The translations under genes and the position numbers were made by a program. Source: Roseomonas sp. GC11 (GTDB lineage Bacteria; Pseudomonadota; Alphaproteobacteria; Acetobacterales; Acetobacteraceae). Taken from it: a stretch of DNA of 64,000 nucleotides. Positions 1-8,322 of this stretch are shown piece by piece; position 1 is the first letter of the stretch, and each line of letters opens with the position of its first letter. The notes under the pieces are model-generated. The model saw only the letters and a list, made by a program, of their open reading frames with translations. It had not been told where the DNA came from and did not search any database. Where the stretch lies: NCBI RefSeq assembly GCF_024437745.1, contig NZ_JANFNY010000020.1, positions 1 through 64,000 on the forward strand, in the 5' to 3' direction.

Positions 1-200
1 CCGCCGCCGCCGCCGCCGCCGCGGCAGCCGCCGCCGCCGCCGCCGCCGCGGAGAGCATGGACGAGGCCATCGCCACGGTGGGCCAGGACATCCAGATCCG
101 CCTGTCCTCGCTGACCGCGCTGCAGGAGATCATCGACAACCGGCCTGAGGAGGCCCTGGCGGTGATCCGCACCTGGATCGAGGAGGGCACGCCGCAATGA
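1..200 (+). CDS. fliF: FliF, flagellar MS-ring protein (C-terminal end only)
   Basis: Only the last 65 residues are present; the reading frame starts at base 3. The visible part opens with 16 consecutive alanines (bases 3-50, almost all GCC) and ends with the helical tail LTALQEIIDNRPEEALAVIR and the residues TWIEEGTPQ. In FliF the extreme C-terminus lies in the cytoplasm and docks on FliG; the tail and the directly following fliH fit that role. The stop codon overlaps the fliH start (ATGA), so the two are translationally coupled. The poly-alanine linker is unusual and could be a slippage-prone repeat. Identity rests on tail character and context rather than on the full protein. Confidence 0.8.
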   Translation, partial: AAAAAAAAAAAAAAAAESMDEAIATVGQDIQIRLSSLTALQEIIDNRPEEALAVIRTWIEEGTPQ

Positions 201-865
201 TGGTGCGCCCCTATCACCCGCCCTCCCTGGCCGCGCTGCTGGCCGATGAGGACGGCTCGACCGCCGCGCGGCTGGCCAATGAGGAACGCATCCGCGCCAT
301 CGCGCTGGAGACGGGCCGGCAGCGCGGCCTGGAGGAGGGGCTGGCGCGCGGCCGGGCGGAAGGCCAGGCCGCGGGCCGGGCCGAGGCGCAGCGCGAGGCC
401 GAGGCCGAGATGGCCCGGCGTGGCGAGAAGGGGGCGGCGCTGGCCGCCTCCGCGCTGGAGAAGCTGCTGGCCCGCCGGGCCGAGGACCGCCGCCTGCTGG
501 AGACCGACCTGCGCGCCGCCATGGTGGCGGCGCTGCAGGCCGTCTTCCCCGCCCTCCTGGCGCGCGCCGCCGGCGGCGAGGTGGCGGCCCTGCTGGCCGA
601 GGCGCTGACCGAGCGCGCGGCCGACACCATCACGCTGCGCGCCCACCCCGCCGTGCTGGCGGTGATGCAGACCGATGGTTTCCCCGGCCAGGAGCAGCCC
701 GGCCGGGTGCGCCTGCTGCCGGATGACACCCTGCCCGAGGGCCAGGCCGAGGCCGCCTGGGCCGATGGCGGGCTGATCTACGACCCGGCGGCGCTGATGG
801 CGCGGGTGCTCGCGACGCTGGGCGCCCCCGCCGCCGATGCCATGCCACAGGAGAAGACGCAGTGA
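197..865 (+). CDS. fliH: FliH, negative regulator of the flagellar export ATPase
   Basis: 222 residues. FliH binds FliI and tethers the ATPase to the C-ring through FliN. The FliH hallmark is visible: glycines every fourth residue (G40, G44, G48, G52, G56, G60), a GxxxG helix-packing repeat, followed by a charged Ala/Arg/Glu-rich coiled coil to about residue 110 and a C-terminal FliH/V-ATPase-E-like domain (about 110-205). The ATG overlaps the fliF stop and the gene overlaps the fliN start by 4 bases. The partner ATPase gene fliI is not adjacent but about 30 kb away on the other strand. Confidence 0.9.
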   Translation: MMVRPYHPPSLAALLADEDGSTAARLANEERIRAIALETGRQRGLEEGLARGRAEGQAAGRAEAQREAEAEMARRGEKGAALAASALEKLLARRAEDRRLLETDLRAAMVAALQAVFPALLARAAGGEVAALLAEALTERAADTITLRAHPAVLAVMQTDGFPGQEQPGRVRLLPDDTLPEGQAEAAWADGGLIYDPAALMARVLATLGAPAADAMPQEKTQ

Positions 866-1143
866 GCGAGAGCGCCCCTACCGAGAACCCGTTCCTCGCC
901 GAGCGCAAGCCGCGCATCATGGACATTCCGGTGAATGTCCAGGTCGTGCTCGGCAACAAGCGCCTGCCCATGGCGGCGCTGTTCAACCTCAGCCGCGGCT
1001 CGGTGATCGAATTCGAAAAGAAGGTGGGCGAGCCGATCGACCTCATGGCCAATGAGCGCCTGATCGCGCGCGGTGAGATCCAGATCACCGATGATGGCCG
1101 GCTGTCGATCTCGATCACCGAGATCGTGTCCTCCTCCAGCTGA
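862..1143 (+). CDS. fliN: FliN, flagellar C-ring switch protein
   Basis: 93 residues with a GTG start overlapping the fliH stop. The C-terminal two thirds form a SpoA (surface presentation of antigens) domain, seen in the run DIPVNVQVVLG, then LFNLSRGSVIEFEKKVGEPI and VNERLIARGE-like residues. FliN forms the lower C-ring with FliM and FliG and receives cargo from FliH. No fliM is present in the window, so FliM is presumably encoded elsewhere. Length matches short alphaproteobacterial FliN proteins. Confidence 0.93.
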   Translation: MSESAPTENPFLAERKPRIMDIPVNVQVVLGNKRLPMAALFNLSRGSVIEFEKKVGEPIDLMANERLIARGEIQITDDGRLSISITEIVSSSS

Positions 1144-1170
1144 CGCCCCCGGTCGCGGAAGGCGCGCAGA

Positions 1171-2013
1171 ATGCCGCTTCCCCCCTTTCCCCGCGGGGTG
1201 CCGGCCAGGATGGCCGCGGCCGTGCCGCTGGCGCTGGCCGGCCTCGCCCTGCTGCTCGCCGCCGCCGGGCCGGCGCTGGGCCAGAGCGTCACCCTCAGTG
1301 TCGGGCCCAATGGCGGGCAGGCCGTCGCGAGTGGCGCGCAGAGCCTGACGACCAATGTCGTCGGCCTGATCGTCGCCACCACGCTGCTGGCGCTGGCGCC
1401 GGGCATCCTGGTGGTGGCCACCGCCTTCACCCGCATCGTCGTGGTGATGTCGCTGCTGCGCACCGCGCTCGGCCTGCAGCAGTCGCCGCCCAACACGGTG
1501 ATCATCAGCCTGAGCCTCTTCCTCTCGGCCTTCGTCATGGCGCCGGTGCTGGAGCGCGCCTGGAACGACGCGGCGCGGCCGCTGATCGATGGCACCATCA
1601 CCGAGGAAATGGCGGCGGAGCGGGCCATCCTGCCCTTCCGCGGCTTCATGGAAGCCAATGTGCGCGAGCGCGACCTGGCGCTGTTCATCGAGATCGCCAA
1701 GTGGACGCCGCCGGCCGAGGCGCGGGGCGAGGGGGCGAACAGCGTCAGCCGCCAGGGCCGGGCCAGCGTGCCGCTGCATATCCTCTCGGCCGCCTTCATC
1801 ATCTCCGAGCTGAACAAGGCCTTCCAGATCGGCTTCCTGCTCTTCCTGCCCTTCCTGGCGATCGATATCGCCATCAGCTCCGTGCTGATGGGCATGGGCA
1901 TGATGATGCTGCCACCCGTGGTGGTCAGCCTGCCCTTCAAGCTGATCTTCTTCGTGCTGGTCGATGGCTGGACGCTGGTGGCCGGCTCGCTGGTGCGGAG
2001 CTTCACGCAATGA
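1171..2013 (+). CDS. fliP: FliP, flagellar type III export gate protein
   Basis: 280 residues. FliP forms, with FliQ and FliR, the core of the export gate in the inner membrane. An N-terminal signal peptide covers about residues 1-37 (hydrophobic AAAVPLALAGLALLLAAAG), as is typical of FliP. Conserved blocks are present: TAFTRIVVVMSLLRTALGLQ, then QSPPNTVIISLSLFLSAFVM, and the C-terminal helix LPFKLIFFVLVDGWTLVAGS. A GGAAGG ribosome-binding site precedes the chosen ATG; an internal ATG at 1210 is an alternative. The stop overlaps the start of the next gene. No fliO was seen. Confidence 0.96.
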   Translation: MPLPPFPRGVPARMAAAVPLALAGLALLLAAAGPALGQSVTLSVGPNGGQAVASGAQSLTTNVVGLIVATTLLALAPGILVVATAFTRIVVVMSLLRTALGLQQSPPNTVIISLSLFLSAFVMAPVLERAWNDAARPLIDGTITEEMAAERAILPFRGFMEANVRERDLALFIEIAKWTPPAEARGEGANSVSRQGRASVPLHILSAAFIISELNKAFQIGFLLFLPFLAIDIAISSVLMGMGMMMLPPVVVSLPFKLIFFVLVDGWTLVAGSLVRSFTQ

Positions 2014-2357
2014 GCGGCGCCACGCCTCCCACCGGATCGCCCCAGCCCCCTGCCCAGCCCCCCGCCCAGCAGGCGCGGCCGCGCCGGCGGCGGGCCATGG
2101 CCTCCGCCCTGCGCTGGCTGGCGGCGCGGGAGGGCGCGCCGCGCGATGCCGCGCCCCTGCGGGAGCGGCTCTCCGCCATCGCCGCCAGCCAGGGCGTCTT
2201 CCTGCCTGCCCCGCGCGCCAGTGAGGGGGACCTGGCCGAGATCATGGCCCGTCTCGCCCCCGGCAGCACCCTGCCGCCGGAACTGGCGCCGGTGCTGGCC
2301 GCCCTGTTGCAGCCCTTGTTCAGCCTGCGTCCTGAGCCGCGGAGTCCCGCCCGATGA
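2010..2357 (+). CDS. Small protein resembling the FlhB cytoplasmic tail (FhlX/FlhB2-like)
   Basis: 115 residues. The first 40 are proline- and arginine-rich. Residues about 50-110 read ERLSAIAASQGVFLPAP, then DLAEIMARLAPGSTLPPELA and PVLAALLQPLF. This matches the pattern of the autocleaved FlhB C-terminal domain (an A..hGV.l.edp..a..L..l..G..IPpel...va.ll motif), which also exists as stand-alone FhlX/FlhB2 proteins in alphaproteobacteria. It lacks the NPTH cleavage site. It is coupled to fliP (overlap at 2010-2013) and to fliG (overlap at 2354-2357), supporting a role in export. Assignment is by pattern only. Confidence 0.6.
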   Translation: MSGATPPTGSPQPPAQPPAQQARPRRRRAMASALRWLAAREGAPRDAAPLRERLSAIAASQGVFLPAPRASEGDLAEIMARLAPGSTLPPELAPVLAALLQPLFSLRPEPRSPAR

Positions 2358-3385
2358 AAGCCCCCGAAGGCCGCCGCGCCGTCCGCGCCGCGGAGACGAA
2401 GTCCGACCCCCTGGCCGATGTCGCGGTCCTGTTCATGACGCTGGACGAGCAGCGCATCACCTCCCTGTTCGACCGGCTGGAGGAGCACGAGATCCGCCGC
2501 GTCAGCCGGGCGATGGCCAATCTGGGCAAGGTGGATATCGACCAGGTGGAGCGCGTCATCACGCGCTTCCGCAATGAGGTGGGCCGCACCGGCACGGTGA
2601 TCGGCACCGCCGAGACGACCGAGCGCCTGCTGCGCCGCATGCTGCCCAATGAGAAGGTCAGCGAGATCATGGACGAGATCCGTGGTCCCGAGGGCAAGAC
2701 CATGTGGGAGAAGCTGGCCAATATCTCGCCCGAGGTGCTGGCCACCTATCTGCGCACCGAGCTGGCGCAGACGGCGGCCGTCATCCTGGCCAAGCTGCCG
2801 GCGCAGCACGCGGCGCGCGTGCTGGCGCTGCTGCCCAAGACCTCGATCGACGAGATCATCCTGCGCATGGTCCGCATGGACAGCATCCAGAAGGGCGTGC
2901 TGCAGGATATCGAGGCGACGCTGCAGAAGGAATTCATCACCAACCTCAGCCGCAGCTACGAGCGCGACAGCTCGCAGATCGTGGCGGAGATCATGAACCG
3001 CGCCGAGAAGGGGCTGGTGGACCACCTGATGCGCCACATCGAGACGCGCGAGCCGCATGCGGCGAGCCGGATCAAGCGCATCATGTTCACCTTCGACGAC
3101 CTCATCCGCGTCGACCGCACCACCTTCGCCACGCTGGTGCAGGAATGCCCGGCCGACAAGCTGCAGATCGCCCTCACCGCCGCCAGCCTGGAGCTGCGCG
3201 AGCTGTTCCTGAGCAGCATGTCCGCCCGCGCCGCCGCCATGATGCGCGACGAGATCGAGAACATGCCCGCCCAGCGCCGCAAGACGGTGGAGGACGCGCA
3301 GGCCGACATCATCACCATCGCCAAGCGCCTGGCCGATGAGGGCCGCATCTTCATCCTCGACGAGGACGAGACAGGCGATAACTGA
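2354..3385 (+). CDS. fliG: FliG, flagellar motor switch protein
   Basis: 343 residues, normal for FliG. FliG links the MS-ring to the C-ring and carries the torque-generating charges that contact the stator. Armadillo-like N and middle domains cover about residues 20-230 (for example DRLEEHEIRRVSRAMANLGK). The C-terminal motor domain contains RIKRIMFTFDDLIRVDRTTF with its charged torque helix, then MSARAAAMMRDEIENMPAQR. The start overlaps the previous stop. The position after fliP rather than directly after fliF is unusual. Confidence 0.97.
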   Translation: MKAPEGRRAVRAAETKSDPLADVAVLFMTLDEQRITSLFDRLEEHEIRRVSRAMANLGKVDIDQVERVITRFRNEVGRTGTVIGTAETTERLLRRMLPNEKVSEIMDEIRGPEGKTMWEKLANISPEVLATYLRTELAQTAAVILAKLPAQHAARVLALLPKTSIDEIILRMVRMDSIQKGVLQDIEATLQKEFITNLSRSYERDSSQIVAEIMNRAEKGLVDHLMRHIETREPHAASRIKRIMFTFDDLIRVDRTTFATLVQECPADKLQIALTAASLELRELFLSSMSARAAAMMRDEIENMPAQRRKTVEDAQADIITIAKRLADEGRIFILDEDETGDN

Positions 3386-3412
3386 GCCGTCCGGTAGCCA
3401 CAGGGGGAAGCG

Positions 3413-4132
3413 ATGACCGAGGAGGCGGACGAGCTGGGCCCTGTGCCATCGGTCTCCCCGTCCGATTTCGGCGGACGGGGGGAGCGCGGTTCGGATCCCG
3501 GCTATGGCGCGACGGCGCGGGCGCTGAGCGCGCTGCCGCCGCTCGGCCGGCACGACCCGCCGGTGGACCCGGATGGCGTGCCCGGGCTGGATGGGCCGGC
3601 GCTGCTCTCGGCCGGGCTGGGGGGCGTGCTGCCCGGTGGGCTGGGGGGGCTTGCGGTGCCGCTGGCGCTCGCCCTGCTGCGCCCCGATGTGCGGCGCTGG
3701 ATGGGGCCGGAGCGGGTGGGCGCGCTGGCCGCGCGGCTGGCGATGCCGGAGGAGGAGCTGGTGGCGCTGCTGGAGGCGCCGCCGCTGCCGCCGGTCGGGC
3801 TGGGCGATCCCGCGCAGTGGAGCGGGCGGCAGGTGCCGCTGCTGCTGCCGGGCGGCGGGCTGGCCTGGATGGCGCTGTTCTGGCGGCCTGATCGCGGAAG
3901 ATTGCGCGACCGCCACGCCCTGGCCGCGCGGCTGGTGCTGCCGGTGACGGGGCGGGTGGATCTGCGCGCGCGGCTGGAGGATGGGCGGCTGGATGCCGTG
4001 ATGGAGACGGCCAATCCCCTGCCGCGCGGCACGGTGGTGGACCTGGAGGAGGCGCTGGCGGCGGTGCTGCACCGGCTGCGGCTGCAGGGCAGCCTGGTGG
4101 TGCGGCACACGGAGCAGGATCGGCGGACTTGA
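3413..4132 (+). CDS. Hypothetical protein, possibly related to the FliK-type C-terminal fold
   Basis: 239 residues with a good ribosome-binding site (GGGGGAAG). Residues 1-55 are low complexity, followed by Leu/Gly/Pro-rich sequence. The C-terminal part (about 165-235) reads LVLPVTGRVDLRARLEDGRL, then DAVMETANPLPRGTVVDLEE and LRLQGSLVV. This alternates like the hook-length-control C-terminal fold found in some alphaproteobacterial flagellar proteins, but I am not certain. Its place between fliG and motB suggests a flagellar role. No membrane segments or catalytic motif are visible. Confidence 0.6.
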   Translation: MTEEADELGPVPSVSPSDFGGRGERGSDPGYGATARALSALPPLGRHDPPVDPDGVPGLDGPALLSAGLGGVLPGGLGGLAVPLALALLRPDVRRWMGPERVGALAARLAMPEEELVALLEAPPLPPVGLGDPAQWSGRQVPLLLPGGGLAWMALFWRPDRGRLRDRHALAARLVLPVTGRVDLRARLEDGRLDAVMETANPLPRGTVVDLEEALAAVLHRLRLQGSLVVRHTEQDRRT

Positions 4133-4134
4133 AA

Positions 4135-4143
4135 TGCGAAAAA
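4135..4143 (+). promoter_or_regulatory. TGCGAAAAA element upstream of motB
   Basis: A copy of the recurrent motif in the 53-base gap between the preceding gene and motB, 51 bases before the motB ATG and in the same direction. Confidence 0.45.
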
Positions 4144-4185
4144 CCATCAGGCTAAACAGGATGGACGCCGCAGAACGGGCTGCCC

Positions 4186-5103
4186 ATGAGCGCTGACGAC
4201 CACCTCAAACGCCCGATCATCATCAAGAAGCATCATGGCGACCATGATGATGAGCATGGCGGCCAGTGGAAGATCGCCTATGCCGACTTCGTGACGGCGA
4301 TGATGGCCTTCTTCCTGGTGATGTGGCTGCTCTCGAGCACCACGGAATCGCAGCGGGAAGGCATCGCGCAGTTCTTCACGGCGTCGAGCATCCTGGACAT
4401 GCCGGCCGGCAATGGCGCGCTGGATGGCGGGCGCTCGGTGCTGATCGCGGGCGACAGCCGGCAGGATGCGCTGACGCAGACCGATGATGGCGGCGCGCGG
4501 CAGGACAGCCAGGGCGGCGAGACCAACAATGATGGCGAAGCCGCGCCGATCAACCAGGAAGCCATTCGCGACCCGATCGAGCGGCAGCGCTTCGACGCGC
4601 TGAAAGCCGAGCTCGAGCGGCAGATGAATTCCGACGCGCTGAAGGAATTCGCGCAGAACATCCAGCTGGAGATGACGCCCGAGGGTCTGCGGCTGCAGAT
4701 TTTCGACCGCGACGGCCAGCCGATGTTCAACCCCGGCGCCACCGAGCCGACGCCGCGCCTGCTGCGCATCCTCGACGTGGTCGGCAATGTGCTGGCCACG
4801 GTGCCGAACGCCGTGGTGGTGGCGGGCCATACCGATGGCCAGTCCTTCCAGCGCGGCAATTACGGCAACTGGGAATTGTCGGCCGACCGCGCCAATGCGT
4901 CGCGCCGGGCGCTGGAACGCTCCGGCGTGCGCCCGGCCCGGCTGTTCCGCGTGGAAGCGAAGGCATCGGTTGAACCGCTGCTGCCCGACGCGCCGAATGA
5001 CGCCCGCAACCGCCGCATCGCGGTGACCGTGCTCCGGTCCGACGTGGTGGCGGATGCCCGTAACGCGGCAGCACGCCGCGCCCAGCAAGAGCCGCGGCGG
5101 TGA
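4186..5103 (+). CDS. motB: MotB, flagellar stator protein
   Basis: 305 residues. A histidine/aspartate-rich cytoplasmic N-terminus (residues 1-27) precedes the single membrane helix KIAYADFVTAMMAFFLVMWL. The helix holds the proton-carrying aspartate D34. After a linker, the OmpA-like peptidoglycan-binding domain spans about 185-290, with the motif VVVAGHTDG and the later RNRRIAVTVL. MotB anchors the stator to the cell wall and works with MotA, which is not in the window. An internal stretch (about 85-125) is Asp/Asn/Gly rich and variable. Confidence 0.96.
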   Translation: MSADDHLKRPIIIKKHHGDHDDEHGGQWKIAYADFVTAMMAFFLVMWLLSSTTESQREGIAQFFTASSILDMPAGNGALDGGRSVLIAGDSRQDALTQTDDGGARQDSQGGETNNDGEAAPINQEAIRDPIERQRFDALKAELERQMNSDALKEFAQNIQLEMTPEGLRLQIFDRDGQPMFNPGATEPTPRLLRILDVVGNVLATVPNAVVVAGHTDGQSFQRGNYGNWELSADRANASRRALERSGVRPARLFRVEAKASVEPLLPDAPNDARNRRIAVTVLRSDVVADARNAAARRAQQEPRR

Positions 5104-5220
5104 AGCCCCGCGCATATCCGGCCCGCTGGCAGAAGCCGGCGCCGGTCCCCCCAGCTGATGAACCCGGCCCGGCAAGATGCCGGCCGTTCCCGATGTTCCA
5201 CTGATTCTTGAGGGACCGCC

Positions 5221-6747
5221 ATGACGGCCATCAACGCGCTTCGTACCAGCACTTCCGGCCTGAATGCCCAGGCCACCAAGCTGTCTGGTATTTCCAACAA
5301 CATCGCCAACAGCTCGACCGTCGGCTACAAGCGGGTCGACACGCAGTTCGAGAGCCTGGTGCTGGAAGGCTCCAGCAGCGGCTCCTACTCGATGGCGGGG
5401 ACGCAGGCCAACAACCGCGTCGAGATCAGCAAGGTCGGCCAGGTGCAGTATACCGGCACCGATACCGACATTGCGGTGAATGGCACCGGCTTCCTGGTGG
5501 TGAACGAGACCTCGGACAGCGATGGCAAGTACCTCGCCACCCGCGCCGGCTCCTTCCGCCCCGATGCCTATGGCAACCTGGTCAACTCGGCCGGCTATTA
5601 CCTGCAGGGCGTCAAGCTCGGCGCCGATGGCGAGCCGGTGGACAATGCCGGTGACAACAATGTCGAAGGCCTGACCACGGTCAACATCAACAACATCTCG
5701 GTCGCCTCGGCACCGACGACGGAGATGCGCACCTGGTTCAACCTGCCCAAGACCGAGACGGGCTATGCCAACCCGCCGCCCGATGCCGATTCCTTCGTCA
5801 GCAGCATCGACTATTACGACCTGACGGGCGGCACGCAGACCCTGACCTACCGCTTCACGCCGCGAATCCCGGAAGAGGATGGCGCGAGCGATACCAACAC
5901 CTGGACGCTTGAAATCTTTGACAGCGCCTCGGGCGACCTCTCCTCGACCGATACCTTCGACACGACCAAGCGCGTGGCGGCCATCGGTATGCAGTTCTGG
6001 AGCACTGGCGATTATGCCGGCACGATCGGCGCCATCTGGGATGAGAGCGGCGCGCTGCTGGCCGATGCCGACTTCCTGACGCAGCAGACCACCATGGCCG
6101 CCGCCGGCAGCGCCCCGGTGCTCTCCGGCGTGCCCAACCCCGCGACCTATGGCGCGACGGCTGCCAGCCCCTCCACCGATTATGGCGATACCGATAACCT
6201 GGCGGCAGCCAGCGTACTCGGCACCTATGACTCCGAAACCGGCGTGCTGACCGTCAAGGTCGGCGTGCAGGGTGGCTATGAGGGCTATGACCTGCCGATC
6301 ACCATCGGCACCTTCAACAGCTTCGAGGGCATCACCCAGCTCACCGGCAGCTACCAGGAGACCAAGGTCGAGAAGGATGGCTCGGGCTTCGGCCTGCTGG
6401 AGCGCGTCTCGGTCGAGGAGGATGGGCAGGTGATCGCCACCTTCTCCAACGGCAAGTCGCGCGCGATCTACGAGCTGAAGCTGGCCGTCTTCCCCAATGC
6501 CAACGGGCTGAACCCGGTGAGCGGCGATGCCTATGAAATGTCGCTGGCGGCCGGCGCCGTGCGCCTGCTGCAGCCGGGCGATGGTGCGGCCGGCACCACC
6601 AGCGGCGCCTCGCTCGAATCTTCCAACGTCGATATCGGCACGGAACTGACCAACCTGATCGAGACGCAGCGGGCCTATAGCTCCAATGCCTCGGTCATCC
6701 GCACGGCCGACCAGATGATGGAAGAGGCCACGAACCTGAAGCGCTGA
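5221..6747 (+). CDS. flgE: FlgE, flagellar hook protein
   Basis: 508 residues, preceded by a GAGGG ribosome-binding site. The conserved axial-protein N-terminus is INALRTSTSGLNAQATKLSG followed by ISNNIANSSTVGYKRVDTQF, and the C-terminus contains NVDIGTELTNLIETQRAYSS and the RTADQMMEEATNLKR end. Both ends form the coiled-coil D0 region of hook subunits. The Asp/Thr-rich middle forms the exposed domains. The gene is followed by flgK and flgL in the same direction, a hook and hook-junction operon. Confidence 0.96.
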   Translation: MTAINALRTSTSGLNAQATKLSGISNNIANSSTVGYKRVDTQFESLVLEGSSSGSYSMAGTQANNRVEISKVGQVQYTGTDTDIAVNGTGFLVVNETSDSDGKYLATRAGSFRPDAYGNLVNSAGYYLQGVKLGADGEPVDNAGDNNVEGLTTVNINNISVASAPTTEMRTWFNLPKTETGYANPPPDADSFVSSIDYYDLTGGTQTLTYRFTPRIPEEDGASDTNTWTLEIFDSASGDLSSTDTFDTTKRVAAIGMQFWSTGDYAGTIGAIWDESGALLADADFLTQQTTMAAAGSAPVLSGVPNPATYGATAASPSTDYGDTDNLAAASVLGTYDSETGVLTVKVGVQGGYEGYDLPITIGTFNSFEGITQLTGSYQETKVEKDGSGFGLLERVSVEEDGQVIATFSNGKSRAIYELKLAVFPNANGLNPVSGDAYEMSLAAGAVRLLQPGDGAAGTTSGASLESSNVDIGTELTNLIETQRAYSSNASVIRTADQMMEEATNLKR

Positions 6748-6823
6748 GGCCGGCGCCGGGGCGGCCGCGCGCCGCCCCGCACGCATCGCCTGAGCCGCTT
6801 CACATCGTGCCGGAGGCTGCCTT

Positions 6824-8299
6824 ATGAGCATCCAAGCCGCTATGTCCAACGCCCTGTCGTCGCTCACGGCTGAGCAGCGGCAGGCGATGATCATTTCCAA
6901 CAACATCGCCAACGCCAATACCACCGGCTATGTGCGCCGCGACATGGAGCGCAGCGAGCGTCTGGTGGCCGGTGTGGGATCGGGCGTCGATGCCGGCATT
7001 GCCAAGCGCCTGGGCGATGATGCACTGACCGCCGCCGCCCGCTCGGCCACCGCCAGTTCCGCCTATGCCAGCCGCATGCAGGAGGGGCTTGAGGCCTATA
7101 ACGCCCTGGTCGGCCAGCCCTCGGATGAGCGCTCGCTCTCCTCCACGCTCGGCGCCTTCCAGACGGCGATGACGACGCTCTCCTCCTCGCCGGACAATGC
7201 GGTCTCGCAGAGCCAGGCCCTGGCGGCGGCGTATAACCTCGTCGACACGCTGCATGATGCCGATGACGCGGTGGCGCAGGCGCGCGTCACGGCCGATCTC
7301 GACATCGCGACCGATGTGGATGCGGTGAACACCGCGCTGGAAAGCCTGGCCGAGGTGGACCGGCAGCTGGCCATAGCCAGCGCCCGCGGCGGCTCCACCG
7401 CGCCCTATGAGGACCAGCGCGACCTCCTGCTGGCCGAGATCAACGAGAAGCTGCCGATCCGCGTGCATGACAACGGCCCCGGCCACCTGCTGGTGATGAC
7501 CGAGAGCGGCACGACGATCTATGACAGCACGGTGGTGCACAAGCTCTCCTTCACCCACACGCCGGTGATCGAGGCGGAGCAGCGCTACCCCGCCACCCTC
7601 TCCAGCATCACGGTGGATGACAAGACGCTGCGGCTGAGTGATACCGGCTCGATCGCCGCGTCGATGAAGCTGCGCGACGAGACCTTCCCCAACTTCGTCG
7701 ACATGCTGGACCAGGTCAGCGTCCGCCTGATCGAGAGCTTCCAGGATGCCGATGCTGCCGCCGCCACCACGCGCGGCGAGACGGTGACGGCCAATGCCGC
7801 CGGCCTCTTCACCGATGCCGGCGCGGCCACCTGGGATGGCAGCGGCGGTTATTCGACCTTCATCGGCATGGCGCGCAAGATCGCCGTCAACACGGCGGCC
7901 GACCCCGACCAGGGCGGCAGCCTGTGGAAGATGCGCACCGGCGTCTATGCCAGCGCCGCCGGCAATGCCGCCGACAACACCTATGTCATCGACGCGCTCG
8001 ACGCGATGAACGATGTGCGCGCCTATGACAGTTCGACCGGCCTGCCCTCCTCCATGAACCTGTCGCAGGCGGCGGCGCAGAGCATCGGCCTGATGCAGAG
8101 CGAGCGCGCCGTCTGGACGGACCGGGCGGAGGTGCGCAGCAACCTCGCCACCCAGGCCAGCGAGGACCTGGCCAACAAGACCGGCGTGAACATCGACGAC
8201 GAGCTGCAGCGCCTTCTCCTGGTGCAGCAGACCTATTCCGCCTCGGTGCAGATCATCCAGGCGGCCTCCAAGATGCTCGACGAGCTGGTGCAGATCTGA
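6824..8299 (+). CDS. flgK: FlgK, hook-filament junction protein 1
   Basis: 491 residues. FlgK caps the hook and joins it to the filament. The N-terminus carries the axial signature MIISNNIANANTTGYVRRDM. A helical region with VDTLHDADDAVAQARVTADL and the conserved-type stretch APYEDQRDLLLAEINEKLPI follows. The C-terminus has GVNIDDELQRLLLVQQTYSA followed by SVQIIQAASKMLDELVQI. A GGAGG-like ribosome-binding site precedes the ATG. It sits between flgE and flgL. Confidence 0.95.
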   Translation: MSIQAAMSNALSSLTAEQRQAMIISNNIANANTTGYVRRDMERSERLVAGVGSGVDAGIAKRLGDDALTAAARSATASSAYASRMQEGLEAYNALVGQPSDERSLSSTLGAFQTAMTTLSSSPDNAVSQSQALAAAYNLVDTLHDADDAVAQARVTADLDIATDVDAVNTALESLAEVDRQLAIASARGGSTAPYEDQRDLLLAEINEKLPIRVHDNGPGHLLVMTESGTTIYDSTVVHKLSFTHTPVIEAEQRYPATLSSITVDDKTLRLSDTGSIAASMKLRDETFPNFVDMLDQVSVRLIESFQDADAAAATTRGETVTANAAGLFTDAGAATWDGSGGYSTFIGMARKIAVNTAADPDQGGSLWKMRTGVYASAAGNAADNTYVIDALDAMNDVRAYDSSTGLPSSMNLSQAAAQSIGLMQSERAVWTDRAEVRSNLATQASEDLANKTGVNIDDELQRLLLVQQTYSASVQIIQAASKMLDELVQI

Positions 8300-8322
8300 G
8301 CGCCGCAGGAAGGAACAGACCC

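Noticed and set aside
4147-6924. Long minus-strand open frame opposite motB and flgE
   Set aside because: Overlaps conserved MotB and FlgE completely and has no recognisable domains.
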